Source of the DNA: Bacteroidia bacterium
Lineage (GTDB): Bacteria; Bacteroidota; Bacteroidia; J057
NCBI GenBank assembly: GCA_030430205.1
Contig: JAUIGE010000001.1
Location: 412,866-476,865 of the forward strand
DNA: 64,000 bases
Reading direction: 5' to 3'
Made by a program: the position numbers and the translations under genes. The notes under the pieces are model-generated. The model saw nothing but the letters and a program-made list of their open reading frames with translations. It did no database searches and had not been told where the DNA came from. Of the stretch, positions 43,607-52,134 are shown one piece after another (position 1 is the first letter of the stretch; every line of letters begins with the position of its first letter).

Positions 43607-46585
43607 ATGAGAACTACTTACATCCTAAGTTTCTTACTCCTGTTTTCAGCCCTCAGTATGTGGGCCCAGGTACCGGAATTTGGCCAGTATCGGCCTTCTA
43701 CCCTGGTGAATGGCGCCATCAATGCCGGAGAAGCCTTCCCAACTACTTCATTATTTGAAATGAATAGACAGGAAAGCGATGTATCGAATCATCCAGTGCT
43801 CAGTCGCGCCCTGGAGAAAGGTAGCCTGCTTTCGCTGAAGCAAAGCAATCTCGAAAGCCTGATTCAAAAGCCTTATCAGAGCATTTCGCTTCAGATTCCT
43901 ACAGAGGAAGGTATGCAGGTTTTGAAATTGGTGAAAGTGAATGTAGTGAAGCCCGGTGTGGTGGTTCGCACTTCCAGCATGGGAAACCTCAATATGGATT
44001 TTGGCCTGCATTATCGCGGGCTGATAGAGGGCCATACAAACTCCCTGGTGGCGATTTCTATTTTTGAAAATGAAGTCATGGGTTTTTTCAGTTCAGATGA
44101 AATAAACGGCAATTATATCATCGGAAGAATTCAGGCAGAAAACAGCACCGAGCATATTGTGTACAATGAGAAAGATCTCAAAGCGCCTGTCGCTTTTGGC
44201 TGTTTTACAGAGGATGATGGAGAAGGCTATGAGCCTTCGATGTTGTTGCCTCGGCCAGCGGCTGATGATGTCGGCGATTGTGTGAATGTCTATGTAGAAG
44301 TAGACTACAACTACTACCAAAATTATGGTTCTTCCACGGCGACTACGACCAATAATATCACAGGTCTGTTCAACCAGGCAATCACCATCTACGCCAATGA
44401 AAATATCAATATGGAGGTGTCGGATATTTTTATCTGGACATCTACCAGCCCCTACTCGGGCTCTACTTCGACGATGCGCACACAGTTTCAAAGCCAGACG
44501 AGCTCCATCAATGGGGATTTGGGCCACCTGGTCTCTTACAGCACTTCGGGCGGCGGCGGTATTGCTGCGGGATTCTCAGGAATCTGCGCGAGCAATGTAG
44601 ATAACTCTTTGTGTGTCACCCAAACGAATGGCTCCTACAGTACAGTTCCTGCCTATTCCCGAGCAGTGAAAGTAGTTACCCATGAAATGGGCCACCTGCT
44701 GGGTTCACGCCACACACATGCCTGTGTATGGAATGGCAACAATACTTCTTATGACGACTATGGAAACACCAATCCTCCATCCGGAGGTTCTGCCATTTCT
44801 GGCGCGGAAGGCGGTGCATGTTTTGTCTCTCCTGGAAAAGTAACAGTTACGCCCACCATCATGAGTTATTACGATAGCCGTGGTTGGGGAAATTTTTCCA
44901 TGGGAAATGGATTCGGTGATCAGCCGGGCAATGTGGTTCGCAATTCGGTTGCGAATGGAAGTTGTCTGTCACCTTGCGGTGGCGGCGGCCCCGATCCATG
45001 TACATCCACTGTGAGCAGCTTTCCTTATAGCAATGACTTCGAAAGTAGCCTCGGCTGGAGCCAGGCTTCCGGCGATGATTTTGACTGGACAAGAAGAAGT
45101 GGGGGCACCCCTTCTTCGGGTACAGGTCCGTCAGCTGCTTCTCAGGGAACCTGGTATGCCTATATGGAAGTTTCCAGCCCGAATTATCCTTCCAAAAGAG
45201 CCATCCTCAACTCGCCCTGCTTCGACCTTTCAGGGGTAAGCAATCCTGAAATGACATTTGACTATCACATGCTGGGCGCTGCCGGCACATTGAATCTGGA
45301 GGCAAGTACAGATGGGGCCAACTGGACAAGCATCTGGAATGCAAGCGGTGATCAGGGAAGTGCCTGGAGCAGTGCGACCGTCAGCCTGAATGCTTACACC
45401 AGCGCAACGGCCTTGCGCCTTCGTTTCAATGGAGTGAGTGGAACGACCTGGCAGGGCGATATCTGTGTCGATGCCATCGGCATCGACGGCAGCGGCGGTG
45501 GTGGCGGCTGTACCGATACAGAGGCAACGCTGACAATCATATTGGACAACTACCCGGGTGAGACCACCTGGTCGATCACTGACGGTGGAGGAGCGACCAT
45601 CGCTTCGGGTGGTCCATACAGCACCGCAGGTGCTACTGTAGTAGAAACTTTCTGTCTCGCAGATGATTGCTACGAATTTACCATCAATGACTCCTATGGT
45701 GATGGCATTTGTTGCTCATACGGAAATGGCTCCTATGCCTTTACTGCAGGCGGATCAACCCTGGCTTCGGGTGGTGCCTTTGGTTCTACAGAGACTACGG
45801 CCTTTGACATTGGCGCGGGTTGTGGCGGTAGCTGCCCACAGATTGACTTCAATAGCTATACCATCAGCGCCTATGGCGGTCAGGATGGGGGCTCTTCTAC
45901 CTTCTCCATCCAGGATGGAGGTGCGACTTTATTCCTTGCGAATAACAGCTGGAAATCTATTTCCTATCCTTATACTGTGACAGCAAATACTGTCATTGAG
46001 TTTGATTTTCGCTCAACCTTACAAGGCGAGATTCACGGTGTAGGATTTGACAATGATAATAGCATCAGCTCAAACCTGTCATTCAAAGTGCACGGCACCC
46101 AGGCCTGGGGCCTTACCAACTATGACAACTACAGCGGTTCTGGCTGGATAACCTATACGATTCCGGTTGGATCGTTCTATACGGGAACCTTTGATCGTCT
46201 GGCATTCATCGCCGACCATGATGCTTCCCCTAACAACGGAAATTCCTATTTCCGCAATGTGAAAGTCTACGAAGGCAGCTGCGGTAGCGCGGATAATATC
46301 ATCGCTCCGGTAGGTGAAATCAAACTGGGAGATGAAAGCGAACTGCAGGTAGGCGTTTATCCAAATCCATTTAGAGATGAGGTTACTGTGGTATTGCCTT
46401 ATGTAGCGAATGAAACCGCCAACATTGAAATCTACAATGCTGTAGGCAAGCGGGTATTCAGTCAGGCACATGTTGTGACAGGAGGTGAAGTAGTACTTCG
46501 TCCTCAGATCGCTGCTGGCGTATACTTTGTGCGCGTACAGATCGGCGATACACAGACGAATGTGAAGCTGATCAAGACGGAATAA
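43607..46585 (+). CDS. Secreted reprolysin-type (M12) zinc metalloprotease with T9SS domain
   Basis: A 992-residue protein. Signal peptide (ILSFLLLFSALSMWAQ), then a propeptide-like region (about 25-205). The catalytic domain (about 220-460) has HEMGHLLGSRH: zinc ligands His359, His363, His369 and catalytic Glu360. A possible Met-turn (TIMSYYDSRG) follows near residue 421. The C-terminal half has a MAM-like/jelly-roll region (about 470-625, FDYHMLGAAGTLNLEASTDG), a Cys-rich beta domain, and the sorting domain (VGVYPNPFRDEVTVVLP, IEIYNAVGKRVFSQ, AAGVYFVRVQIG). Predicted to be secreted by T9SS and degrade protein outside the cell. A terminator follows. Confidence 0.93.
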   Translation: MRTTYILSFLLLFSALSMWAQVPEFGQYRPSTLVNGAINAGEAFPTTSLFEMNRQESDVSNHPVLSRALEKGSLLSLKQSNLESLIQKPYQSISLQIPTEEGMQVLKLVKVNVVKPGVVVRTSSMGNLNMDFGLHYRGLIEGHTNSLVAISIFENEVMGFFSSDEINGNYIIGRIQAENSTEHIVYNEKDLKAPVAFGCFTEDDGEGYEPSMLLPRPAADDVGDCVNVYVEVDYNYYQNYGSSTATTTNNITGLFNQAITIYANENINMEVSDIFIWTSTSPYSGSTSTMRTQFQSQTSSINGDLGHLVSYSTSGGGGIAAGFSGICASNVDNSLCVTQTNGSYSTVPAYSRAVKVVTHEMGHLLGSRHTHACVWNGNNTSYDDYGNTNPPSGGSAISGAEGGACFVSPGKVTVTPTIMSYYDSRGWGNFSMGNGFGDQPGNVVRNSVANGSCLSPCGGGGPDPCTSTVSSFPYSNDFESSLGWSQASGDDFDWTRRSGGTPSSGTGPSAASQGTWYAYMEVSSPNYPSKRAILNSPCFDLSGVSNPEMTFDYHMLGAAGTLNLEASTDGANWTSIWNASGDQGSAWSSATVSLNAYTSATALRLRFNGVSGTTWQGDICVDAIGIDGSGGGGGCTDTEATLTIILDNYPGETTWSITDGGGATIASGGPYSTAGATVVETFCLADDCYEFTINDSYGDGICCSYGNGSYAFTAGGSTLASGGAFGSTETTAFDIGAGCGGSCPQIDFNSYTISAYGGQDGGSSTFSIQDGGATLFLANNSWKSISYPYTVTANTVIEFDFRSTLQGEIHGVGFDNDNSISSNLSFKVHGTQAWGLTNYDNYSGSGWITYTIPVGSFYTGTFDRLAFIADHDASPNNGNSYFRNVKVYEGSCGSADNIIAPVGEIKLGDESELQVGVYPNPFRDEVTVVLPYVANETANIEIYNAVGKRVFSQAHVVTGGEVVLRPQIAAGVYFVRVQIGDTQTNVKLIKTE

Positions 46586-46609
46586 ATCGGTTGAATAAAC
46601 CGAAAGAAG

Positions 46610-46650
46610 AAAGCGGCTGCTCCTGTGATGGGGTGGCCGCTTTTGTCTTT
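46610..46650 (+). terminator. Intrinsic terminator after the metalloprotease gene
   Basis: AAAGCGGC (46610-46617) pairs with GCCGCTTT (46636-46643) and a T-rich run (TTTTGTCTTT) follows. It begins 25 bp after the stop codon. Confidence 0.7.
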
Positions 46651-46767
46651 CTTGTAAAGACAAAGATTAAGCATAGTTTCTTCAGAAAAAAGAGACAATA
46701 TGGAATACCCCGCCATGAATGTCAAAACTTCATCATTCTCCATAAGTTCTTATCTTTATTCTAATTA

Positions 46768-46945
46768 AGGAACGCTGACGAAATAAATCAATAAACTTCA
46801 TCATTTTTTCTCTCCGCCACTCCGGCTCTTTCGCAAAGCCTCAGGACATATCTCCGTTCAATTTTGGGACTCTCTGATTGAACGGAGAGGCGCGGAGGCG
46901 GAGAGAAAGGTTTGCAAACTGATGATTTATTTTATCGGCTTTCCT
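46768..46945. repeat. 178-bp inverted-repeat (MITE-like) element
   Basis: 23-bp ends (46768-46790 and 46923-46945) are inverted copies, matching at 19 of 23 positions. They carry the core AGGAA..GC.GA..AAATAAAYCA. Inside are more inverted arms: TTCTCTCCGCC with GGCGGAGAGAA, and CTCCGTTCAAT with ATTGAACGGAG. So the whole piece can fold as one hairpin. Related ends occur near 62090 and 62902. No coding capacity. The surrounding 46586-46967 gap holds nothing else apart from the terminator. Confidence 0.65.
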
Positions 46946-46967
46946 AAGCCTAAAAGGTGAAAAACAA

Positions 46968-47228
46968 ATGCTCGAAAAACAATTTGAATATATCACCCAG
47001 CTGATTGAATCCGCCAGATACCGGGCCTATCAATCTGTAAATCAGGAATTGATTCAGTTGTATTGGGAGGTGGGAGCATATTTGAGTAAAAAAGTAAAAG
47101 AGGACTCATGGGGTCAAAGTACGGTTCAGGAGTTAGCGGATTATATCCAGTTAAAACATCCTGATTTAAAAGGATTTAGCCGAATGAGCCAAATAAGAAT
47201 AAATCATGCAAGCATTAACTCCACTTGA
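46968..47228 (+). pseudogene. Truncated DUF1016 (YhcG-type) N-terminal fragment
   Basis: An 86-residue reading frame. Residues 1-71 match the DUF1016/YhcG N-terminal domain (SVNQELIQLYWEVGAYLSKK, QELADYIQLKHPDLKGFSR). Intact YhcG proteins are about 340 residues and end in a PD-(D/E)XK nuclease-like domain, which is missing here; after residue 71 the sequence becomes unrelated (MSQIRINHASINST) and runs into the next gene's start. It is therefore a remnant. A second tiny copy of the same start lies at 48258. Confidence 0.7.
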
Positions 47229-47946
47229 ACAAGCGATCATCGCCGTTGGTAGGCATTTCGAAGATGGTCATATCTTTACTTCACGGGCATTTCAAGCCTC
47301 TCAAGCGCTTTCGCTCGAACAAGCCCAGGGATTGCCTGCCTATTTCCACGAAAACCCTCCCGAGCCCGAAGAGTTAAAAGAAGCCCTTGCCAGGCATGGC
47401 ATATTGGGCGTCTGGATGAGTGTGTGCCAAAGGGCGATTTTTGAGATTCTGTATCACTACAAAGAAAAGGCCTTGCCAATCCTGTATCCCATCGCCTTTG
47501 GCGTATATGACTGGACGCAGTATGGGGCCATCGGCATCCTCTGCCGCCTGGCGGATGAGGGCATCGCCACCAACGAAATCCTCTCCCGCATCCAAAGTAA
47601 CATAGGCAGCTTCCGCGATGAAGCCCTGTTTCCTTCCCTCTATTATTTATCCAAAATCAAAGGCAATACGACCGTTGATGCCATTTTCAAGGAAATTGTT
47701 GAGGAATGGAAAGAGGACGATCCCATTGATACCTATTACTTTTTGAAAGATTGGTCAATACATTACCCTGATTCTGTGAGGCAGTATCTTCCTTTTTTGA
47801 AAAGCATGGCGATGGAAGAAGGAGTTGAAGGGACATTTGAAAAGGAACATCGCGTACATGCGGCCAGGCTTTTTCAGGAACTGGAAAAAGGGGATGAAGA
47901 GGTGAATGCGGTGTTGGGGCGATGGGCGGAAAATGGGGAGGGGTAA
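47206..47946 (+). CDS. HEAT-like repeat protein of unknown function
   Basis: A 246-residue, mostly helical protein. Helical pairs with a HEAT-like look include EEIVEEWKEDDPIDTYYFLKDW (starting near residue 163) and QYGAIGILCRLADEGIATNEILSRI (starting near residue 104). No signal peptide, membrane segment or catalytic motif. The ATG at 47206 overlaps the end of the DUF1016 fragment by 23 bp. Codon use looks like the rest of the window. Its neighbours are all decayed fragments, so it may be part of an accessory element. Family not recognised. Confidence 0.6.
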   Translation: MQALTPLEQAIIAVGRHFEDGHIFTSRAFQASQALSLEQAQGLPAYFHENPPEPEELKEALARHGILGVWMSVCQRAIFEILYHYKEKALPILYPIAFGVYDWTQYGAIGILCRLADEGIATNEILSRIQSNIGSFRDEALFPSLYYLSKIKGNTTVDAIFKEIVEEWKEDDPIDTYYFLKDWSIHYPDSVRQYLPFLKSMAMEEGVEGTFEKEHRVHAARLFQELEKGDEEVNAVLGRWAENGEG

Positions 47947-47979
47947 AAAGAAGTTTCTTTTTTGATGCCATGAAATCCT

Positions 47980-48217
47980 TTGTGACAATTACATATTAAT
48001 GAATATGAATTCGAAGAGTTATTATCAGAAAAGAATTTCAAGAAGATTTTCGACCAGACAGAAAAAAACCTGAATGGAAAGCCCTTCTACCGTGTGATGT
48101 TTGATCCCTCAGTTATCAATTATGAGGAAGAACCTGTTTTAGGAGATTTACATGATGACTTGACAGAGATATACAAGGACATCAAACGAGGGCTATTGGT
48201 CTTTGTACTTTTAGTAG
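47980..48217 (+). pseudogene. DUF5063-like gene fragment
   Basis: A frame open after a TGA near 47980 reads NEYEFEELLSEKNFKKIFDQ, then GKPFYRVMFDPSVINYEEE, and LGDLHDDLTEIYKDIKRGL. The last block matches the DUF5063 family pattern (FDP..., LGDDLADIYRDLKEGL). There is no proper start, and after KRGL the frame drifts into an unrelated tail ending at 48300. Both ends look lost. The family's role is unknown. Confidence 0.5.
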
Positions 48218-48298
48218 GAATTTCACTAGTTTTCCCTATTCAAAGCAAAACACAAACATGCTCGAAAAACACTTCGAATATAACAGCCAACGCAAAAT

Positions 48299-48482
48299 AA
48301 GCCCAGCAGGGGCGATATACATCAACATAGGGCAAAGCCCTATGATAGCCAAGCTCGCTATAAGCTGCAATAGCCCTGGAAGGGCGAAGTATCAGGTATG
48401 CCGCCCTTGCAGGGCTACTATGTGGAAGCTGTTTGTCACAGGGCTTTGCCCTGTGTTGATGTCTGTCGCCCCTTTGGGGCTT
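48299..48482. repeat. 184-bp hairpin repeat element abutting the flippase gene
   Basis: A 46-bp left arm (48299-48344) is inverted as the right arm (48437-48482), 39 of 46 positions matching. Shared core strings are GGGCAAAGCCCT and ACATCAACA. Inside, AGCCCTGGAAGGGCG and CGCCCTTGCAGGGCT are also inverted to each other, one mismatch. The whole element can fold on itself. It begins one base after the stop of a 14-codon DUF1016-like fragment (48258-48300). Confidence 0.7.
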
Positions 48483-48653
48483 TGGAATTTGCTCAAAGAA
48501 GCGGTACGCTTACCGATGAAGGTTGTAGAAAACGGGAACCTTATTTTTTAAGCGATTTTAAATAATTACAAAAGCAACCCCACCATCCGAACCCTCCTCG
48601 GAAATATCTCCATCGCAGTACTCCTCAACCTGCTCATCAAGCCCGCCTGGGTC

Positions 48654-49994
48654 TTGACAGAAATCCTTGTGCAAAACAAGGTCGGTCACGACGATTGGGG
48701 CATGTATGCAGAACTGCTTTCTTTTGCCTTTCTCTTCATCACCCTCGCCGATCTGGGCGTCAATCAATATTTGACCAAAACGCTTTCACATGCGCCGGAC
48801 CAGCTCAAAACGGTCTACCCCCATGTATTTGGACTCAAGCTGATGCTCCTGCTGGGCTATCCCCTGCTGATGCTGGGGGTGGGCGTATTGATGGGCTATC
48901 CGCCCCGAGAATTGCTTTTTCTGATGTTGCTCAGCCTGGTATGGGGCGGGCATCAGCTGACCCAGTTTTTCCGCAGCAACTTCCAGGCGATGCAGCGCTT
49001 TAAGATTGATAGCATAGCTTCTGTGCTGGATCGGGTGATTTTGTTGGGTCTGGTGGCGGTTTTGTTTCTTACCACGCTCGATATCGAGCGATTTGTCTAT
49101 GCGCGGCTTGTCGCAACGGCAGGAGCGATGCTGATCTTCTTCCTCGTGCTTTCTCGCTACTACGGCTGGATCGCACCGCGATTAGACCGCCTTTCCATCG
49201 GCAAAATCCTCAAAATGAGTTTGCCTTTTGCCCTGATCACCATCCTCAACTCGGTACACGACAAAGTCGACCAGGTGATGCTCGGCCAGCTCTATGGCGA
49301 TCACGAAACGGGCCTTTATGCCGCAGCCTATCGCTGGATGGACGTTTTTAGCATGTACCTCTGGACGGTGCTGGCCATCTTTTTTGCCCGCTTTGCTTTC
49401 AACCTCTTCAAATTTAAAGAGCAGGAAAAACTGCTGCACTTCGGGCAGTTGATCGTGGCGATCCCCATGATTTTTGTCTGTGTGTGGACGCAGTTTGAGG
49501 GAGAAAGGCTGTTTTGGCTGATGGACGAAAGTACGTCTCAGGAAGTAGAAGCCATGACGGCAAGCCTGAAGGTCTTATTCCTGGCGACCTGGGTGCATAG
49601 CATGTTTGTGATCTATGGCACGCTGCTCAGCGCCGCCAATCACGAGCGATTTGTCAACCTCGCCATCCTTGGCGGCATCACCGTCAATGTGACATTGAAT
49701 TTTATTTTCATCCCTGAATTTGGCGCGCTCGCAGCGGCCTGGTCTACGGTAGCCAGCTACTCCCTCATGAGCATTGCTTATGTGCTTTATACCCATTTTC
49801 GCACGCCGATTGGCGTGCCTTATGGCAAGTTGTTGAAACTGGCGCTGGTGACAGCGGCGCTGTATGGGGTGTTTTATTTTTTACAAGGTGTTGGCCTTGC
49901 GTGGTATGTGGATGCCGCGATTGCGGGTGGGATTTATTTGGGCTTGGTTTTTGTTCTCGGGCTGGTCCCGAAGGGGCTCTTGAAGCGGGAGTAG
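48654..49994 (+). CDS. Lipopolysaccharide/oligosaccharide flippase (MATE-type, Wzx-like), start uncertain
   Basis: A 446-residue membrane protein, in 12 or so hydrophobic segments, of the polysaccharide-flippase group that moves lipid-linked sugars across the inner membrane. Landmarks are LSFAFLFITLADLGVNQYLTKTLSH, then MLGQLYGDHETGLYAAAYRW. The start is odd: no ATG or GTG exists in frame. The first TTG is at 48654, but the frame is open back to 48552 and encodes TIRTLLGNISIAVLLNLLIK, a membrane helix expected in the true protein. The natural start may have been lost when the 184-bp hairpin moved in. The adjacent glycosyltransferase suggests surface-glycan synthesis. Confidence 0.8.
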   Translation: MTEILVQNKVGHDDWGMYAELLSFAFLFITLADLGVNQYLTKTLSHAPDQLKTVYPHVFGLKLMLLLGYPLLMLGVGVLMGYPPRELLFLMLLSLVWGGHQLTQFFRSNFQAMQRFKIDSIASVLDRVILLGLVAVLFLTTLDIERFVYARLVATAGAMLIFFLVLSRYYGWIAPRLDRLSIGKILKMSLPFALITILNSVHDKVDQVMLGQLYGDHETGLYAAAYRWMDVFSMYLWTVLAIFFARFAFNLFKFKEQEKLLHFGQLIVAIPMIFVCVWTQFEGERLFWLMDESTSQEVEAMTASLKVLFLATWVHSMFVIYGTLLSAANHERFVNLAILGGITVNVTLNFIFIPEFGALAAAWSTVASYSLMSIAYVLYTHFRTPIGVPYGKLLKLALVTAALYGVFYFLQGVGLAWYVDAAIAGGIYLGLVFVLGLVPKGLLKRE

Positions 49995-50068
49995 ATTGAC
50001 AAACAAGAAACTGCTGACTTCCAAAAACTGCAAGAAAGCGCCTCCACGAGCACATCCGCCCGCTTATC

Positions 50069-51154
50069 CTAGATCATAACCTTCAGCAAACGGGTGCAAA
50101 AATCAGGTATCGAATAATCTTTACGATGTGCACGGGCCTGTCGGCTCATTTCTGCATAAGCAGCGTCATCCATCTTTTCGATGGTATGAATGGCGTTAAT
50201 AAAACCTCCTTTCCCCCTGCATAAAAGGCCATTCACCTGATCAAGGACAAAGCGACTATTTTCTCCCACATCGCTTGCGAGCGTAGGGACACCTACAGAG
50301 AGATACTGTTTGGATTTAAAAGCAGATTTTGCCTGGTTGAAGGGGTGATCGACCATGGGCGAAATACCGATGTCAAATTGGGCGATTTTATCATAAAGCC
50401 AGAGATCATCCTTCCAGTTGAGATGGGCTGGGATGCATAATTCAATGTGGGGTGAATCCTGGAAAAAGGCCTTGATTTCAGGAATATCTGCCTCATTTTT
50501 TACACCAAACAAACTCAATTTTAGAGGGTAAGGATATTGAAGAATCTCTGGAAAAAACAGGTCAAACATGCTTTTCTTATATGAAAAACCCTGCGAAACC
50601 GGATTCCCATTTCCCAGATCTCCTACCCAGCCAATATGCAGACAGCCATCATTGCGCTTTTGCTTTACTACACCATGCTCGATGACAGGGGAGCTAAGGA
50701 TAAAAACATTTGCATTAAAAACTCTGCAATATTGCTTCAGCGATTCACTTCCAACGGATACCCGTTTACATTTTCTCAAAAAATGATGTAGAGACCTTGT
50801 CCCTTGCCTCAAATACTCGGCATCATCAAGATCATAGAGGGTGTTTTGGGGCCGAAAAAAAAGAAGCAGCTTTAGGCTATTCGCATAAAAACCATTGCTG
50901 CATACTTTTTGAATGACAATCAGAGAGCGATTTTTCCGAAAAAACAAGGCAAGCAGATAGATTCGCAGGAACTTTAAAAGGCCGAAAACCGACCTTTCGG
51001 GCATGAAAAAATCAAAGGAAATCCCCAGTTCCCGGGAGAAGTAATCCAGCGGATATTTGCCGCGATACCGGGTGCTTGGGCTGTCCAGGTTATAGGCAGC
51101 AAACCAGTAGATATGTTGAAAAGGCTTTTTGATAAGAGGTTCGGTTTCCTGCAA
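50069..51154 (-). CDS. Glycosyltransferase (GT4-like)
   Basis: A 361-residue protein, apparently GT-B fold. It has the N-terminal start HIYWFAAYNLDSPSTRYRGKYP and a C-terminal nucleotide-sugar region including DIGISPMVDHPFNQAKSAFKSKQYLSVGVPTLASDVGENSRFV, similar to the EX7E-region of GT4 enzymes, although the first Glu is not obvious. It probably transfers a sugar to a surface glycan. No ATG precedes this frame; it opens at TTG (51154), so the start is uncertain. It converges with the flippase and is 72 bp downstream of the peptidase E stop on the same strand. Confidence 0.75.
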   Translation of the reverse strand: MQETEPLIKKPFQHIYWFAAYNLDSPSTRYRGKYPLDYFSRELGISFDFFMPERSVFGLLKFLRIYLLALFFRKNRSLIVIQKVCSNGFYANSLKLLLFFRPQNTLYDLDDAEYLRQGTRSLHHFLRKCKRVSVGSESLKQYCRVFNANVFILSSPVIEHGVVKQKRNDGCLHIGWVGDLGNGNPVSQGFSYKKSMFDLFFPEILQYPYPLKLSLFGVKNEADIPEIKAFFQDSPHIELCIPAHLNWKDDLWLYDKIAQFDIGISPMVDHPFNQAKSAFKSKQYLSVGVPTLASDVGENSRFVLDQVNGLLCRGKGGFINAIHTIEKMDDAAYAEMSRQARAHRKDYSIPDFCTRLLKVMI

Positions 51155-51226
51155 AACGAAAAAAAAACTCTTTGGAGGGCCTGGGAAAATAAGAAAAACG
51201 AATCGCTTGGAGTAGAAAGCCTTTTC

Positions 51227-51967
51227 TCAACCTTCACTTTTTTCCAAAAATCCCAAATCCGTCCCCGCCGGATACTCCACTGCATCACGTCCCTGGTAAA
51301 ATACTTTTACCGATGAGCCCGCTGCTGAGCGCAGCTCAATCCTTTCATCACGGATGAAAAGCATGCTGTCTTCCCGCAGCGCAGCCACAGGCTGCTTGTT
51401 TTCTTCCACTGCGTGGAATTCATTGATGCGTTGGTCGCGGGATTCTCCCGCGTGCATGTTCACGCCGGGCTGAGGCTTGGGATAATGCGGATTGATATTG
51501 AAACGAATAAGGCCCAATGCGTCAAATCCTGGCGGATAGACAATCGGCATATCGTTGGTGGTATTGAGGGTGAGTCCGGCCATATTGGAGCCGGCGCTGC
51601 TGCCCATATAGGGCATGCCCGCTGCGACTTTTTCCCGTATCAAAGCCATCAAGGGGTCTATATCCCGGCGAAGTAAAAAGGTGTTTCCCCCGCCCGTAAA
51701 GATGGCCTCAGCCTGCTTAACGCCTTCTTTGGGATCATCAAAGGACTCGATGCCTACGACTTCATAAGGCAGCTGATTGAGTTGAAAGGCTTGTCTTGTC
51801 AGCGCAGTGTATTGCGCATGTGTAAGCCCATCCGGGCGGGCGTAAGAGATGAAAAGCACTTGCTTTCGATCGCCCAATAATTCGATGATGCTGTCTTTGG
51901 CGTGAGCCAAAGCTGTCGCCTGGCTATTTTGGCGGGAACTGCTGATGAGGAGTAGGTTGCGCGGCAT
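51227..51967 (-). CDS. pepE: Peptidase E (alpha-aspartyl dipeptidase)
   Basis: About 246 residues. The catalytic Ser is in the PYMGSSAGSNMAG block (nucleophile elbow GSSAG), with AIFTGGGNTFLLRRDIDPLM before it. After it come the PGFDALGLIRFNINPHY block and DQRINEF. These match peptidase E of family S51, which cuts Asp-Xaa dipeptides. The ATG at 51967 is the usual start (MPRNLLLISSSRQNSQ); an upstream ATG at 52030 would add an unlikely 21 residues. Cytoplasmic. Single gene or in line with the glycosyltransferase. Confidence 0.92.
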   Translation of the reverse strand: MPRNLLLISSSRQNSQATALAHAKDSIIELLGDRKQVLFISYARPDGLTHAQYTALTRQAFQLNQLPYEVVGIESFDDPKEGVKQAEAIFTGGGNTFLLRRDIDPLMALIREKVAAGMPYMGSSAGSNMAGLTLNTTNDMPIVYPPGFDALGLIRFNINPHYPKPQPGVNMHAGESRDQRINEFHAVEENKQPVAALREDSMLFIRDERIELRSAAGSSVKVFYQGRDAVEYPAGTDLGFLEKSEG

Positions 51968-52134
51968 AAGGGGAAATGTTTGAAGGTTCGTGGGATCAAA
52001 ATACTTTGATAAACTTACAATGAAACCCACGAACCGACAAACTCATGAATGATCGAAACTTCCTCCATTTGAATCCCATCATAAAACAGCTAAATTAAGG
52101 TCTGTTTTTCACGCGATCACAAACCTACATCCTC

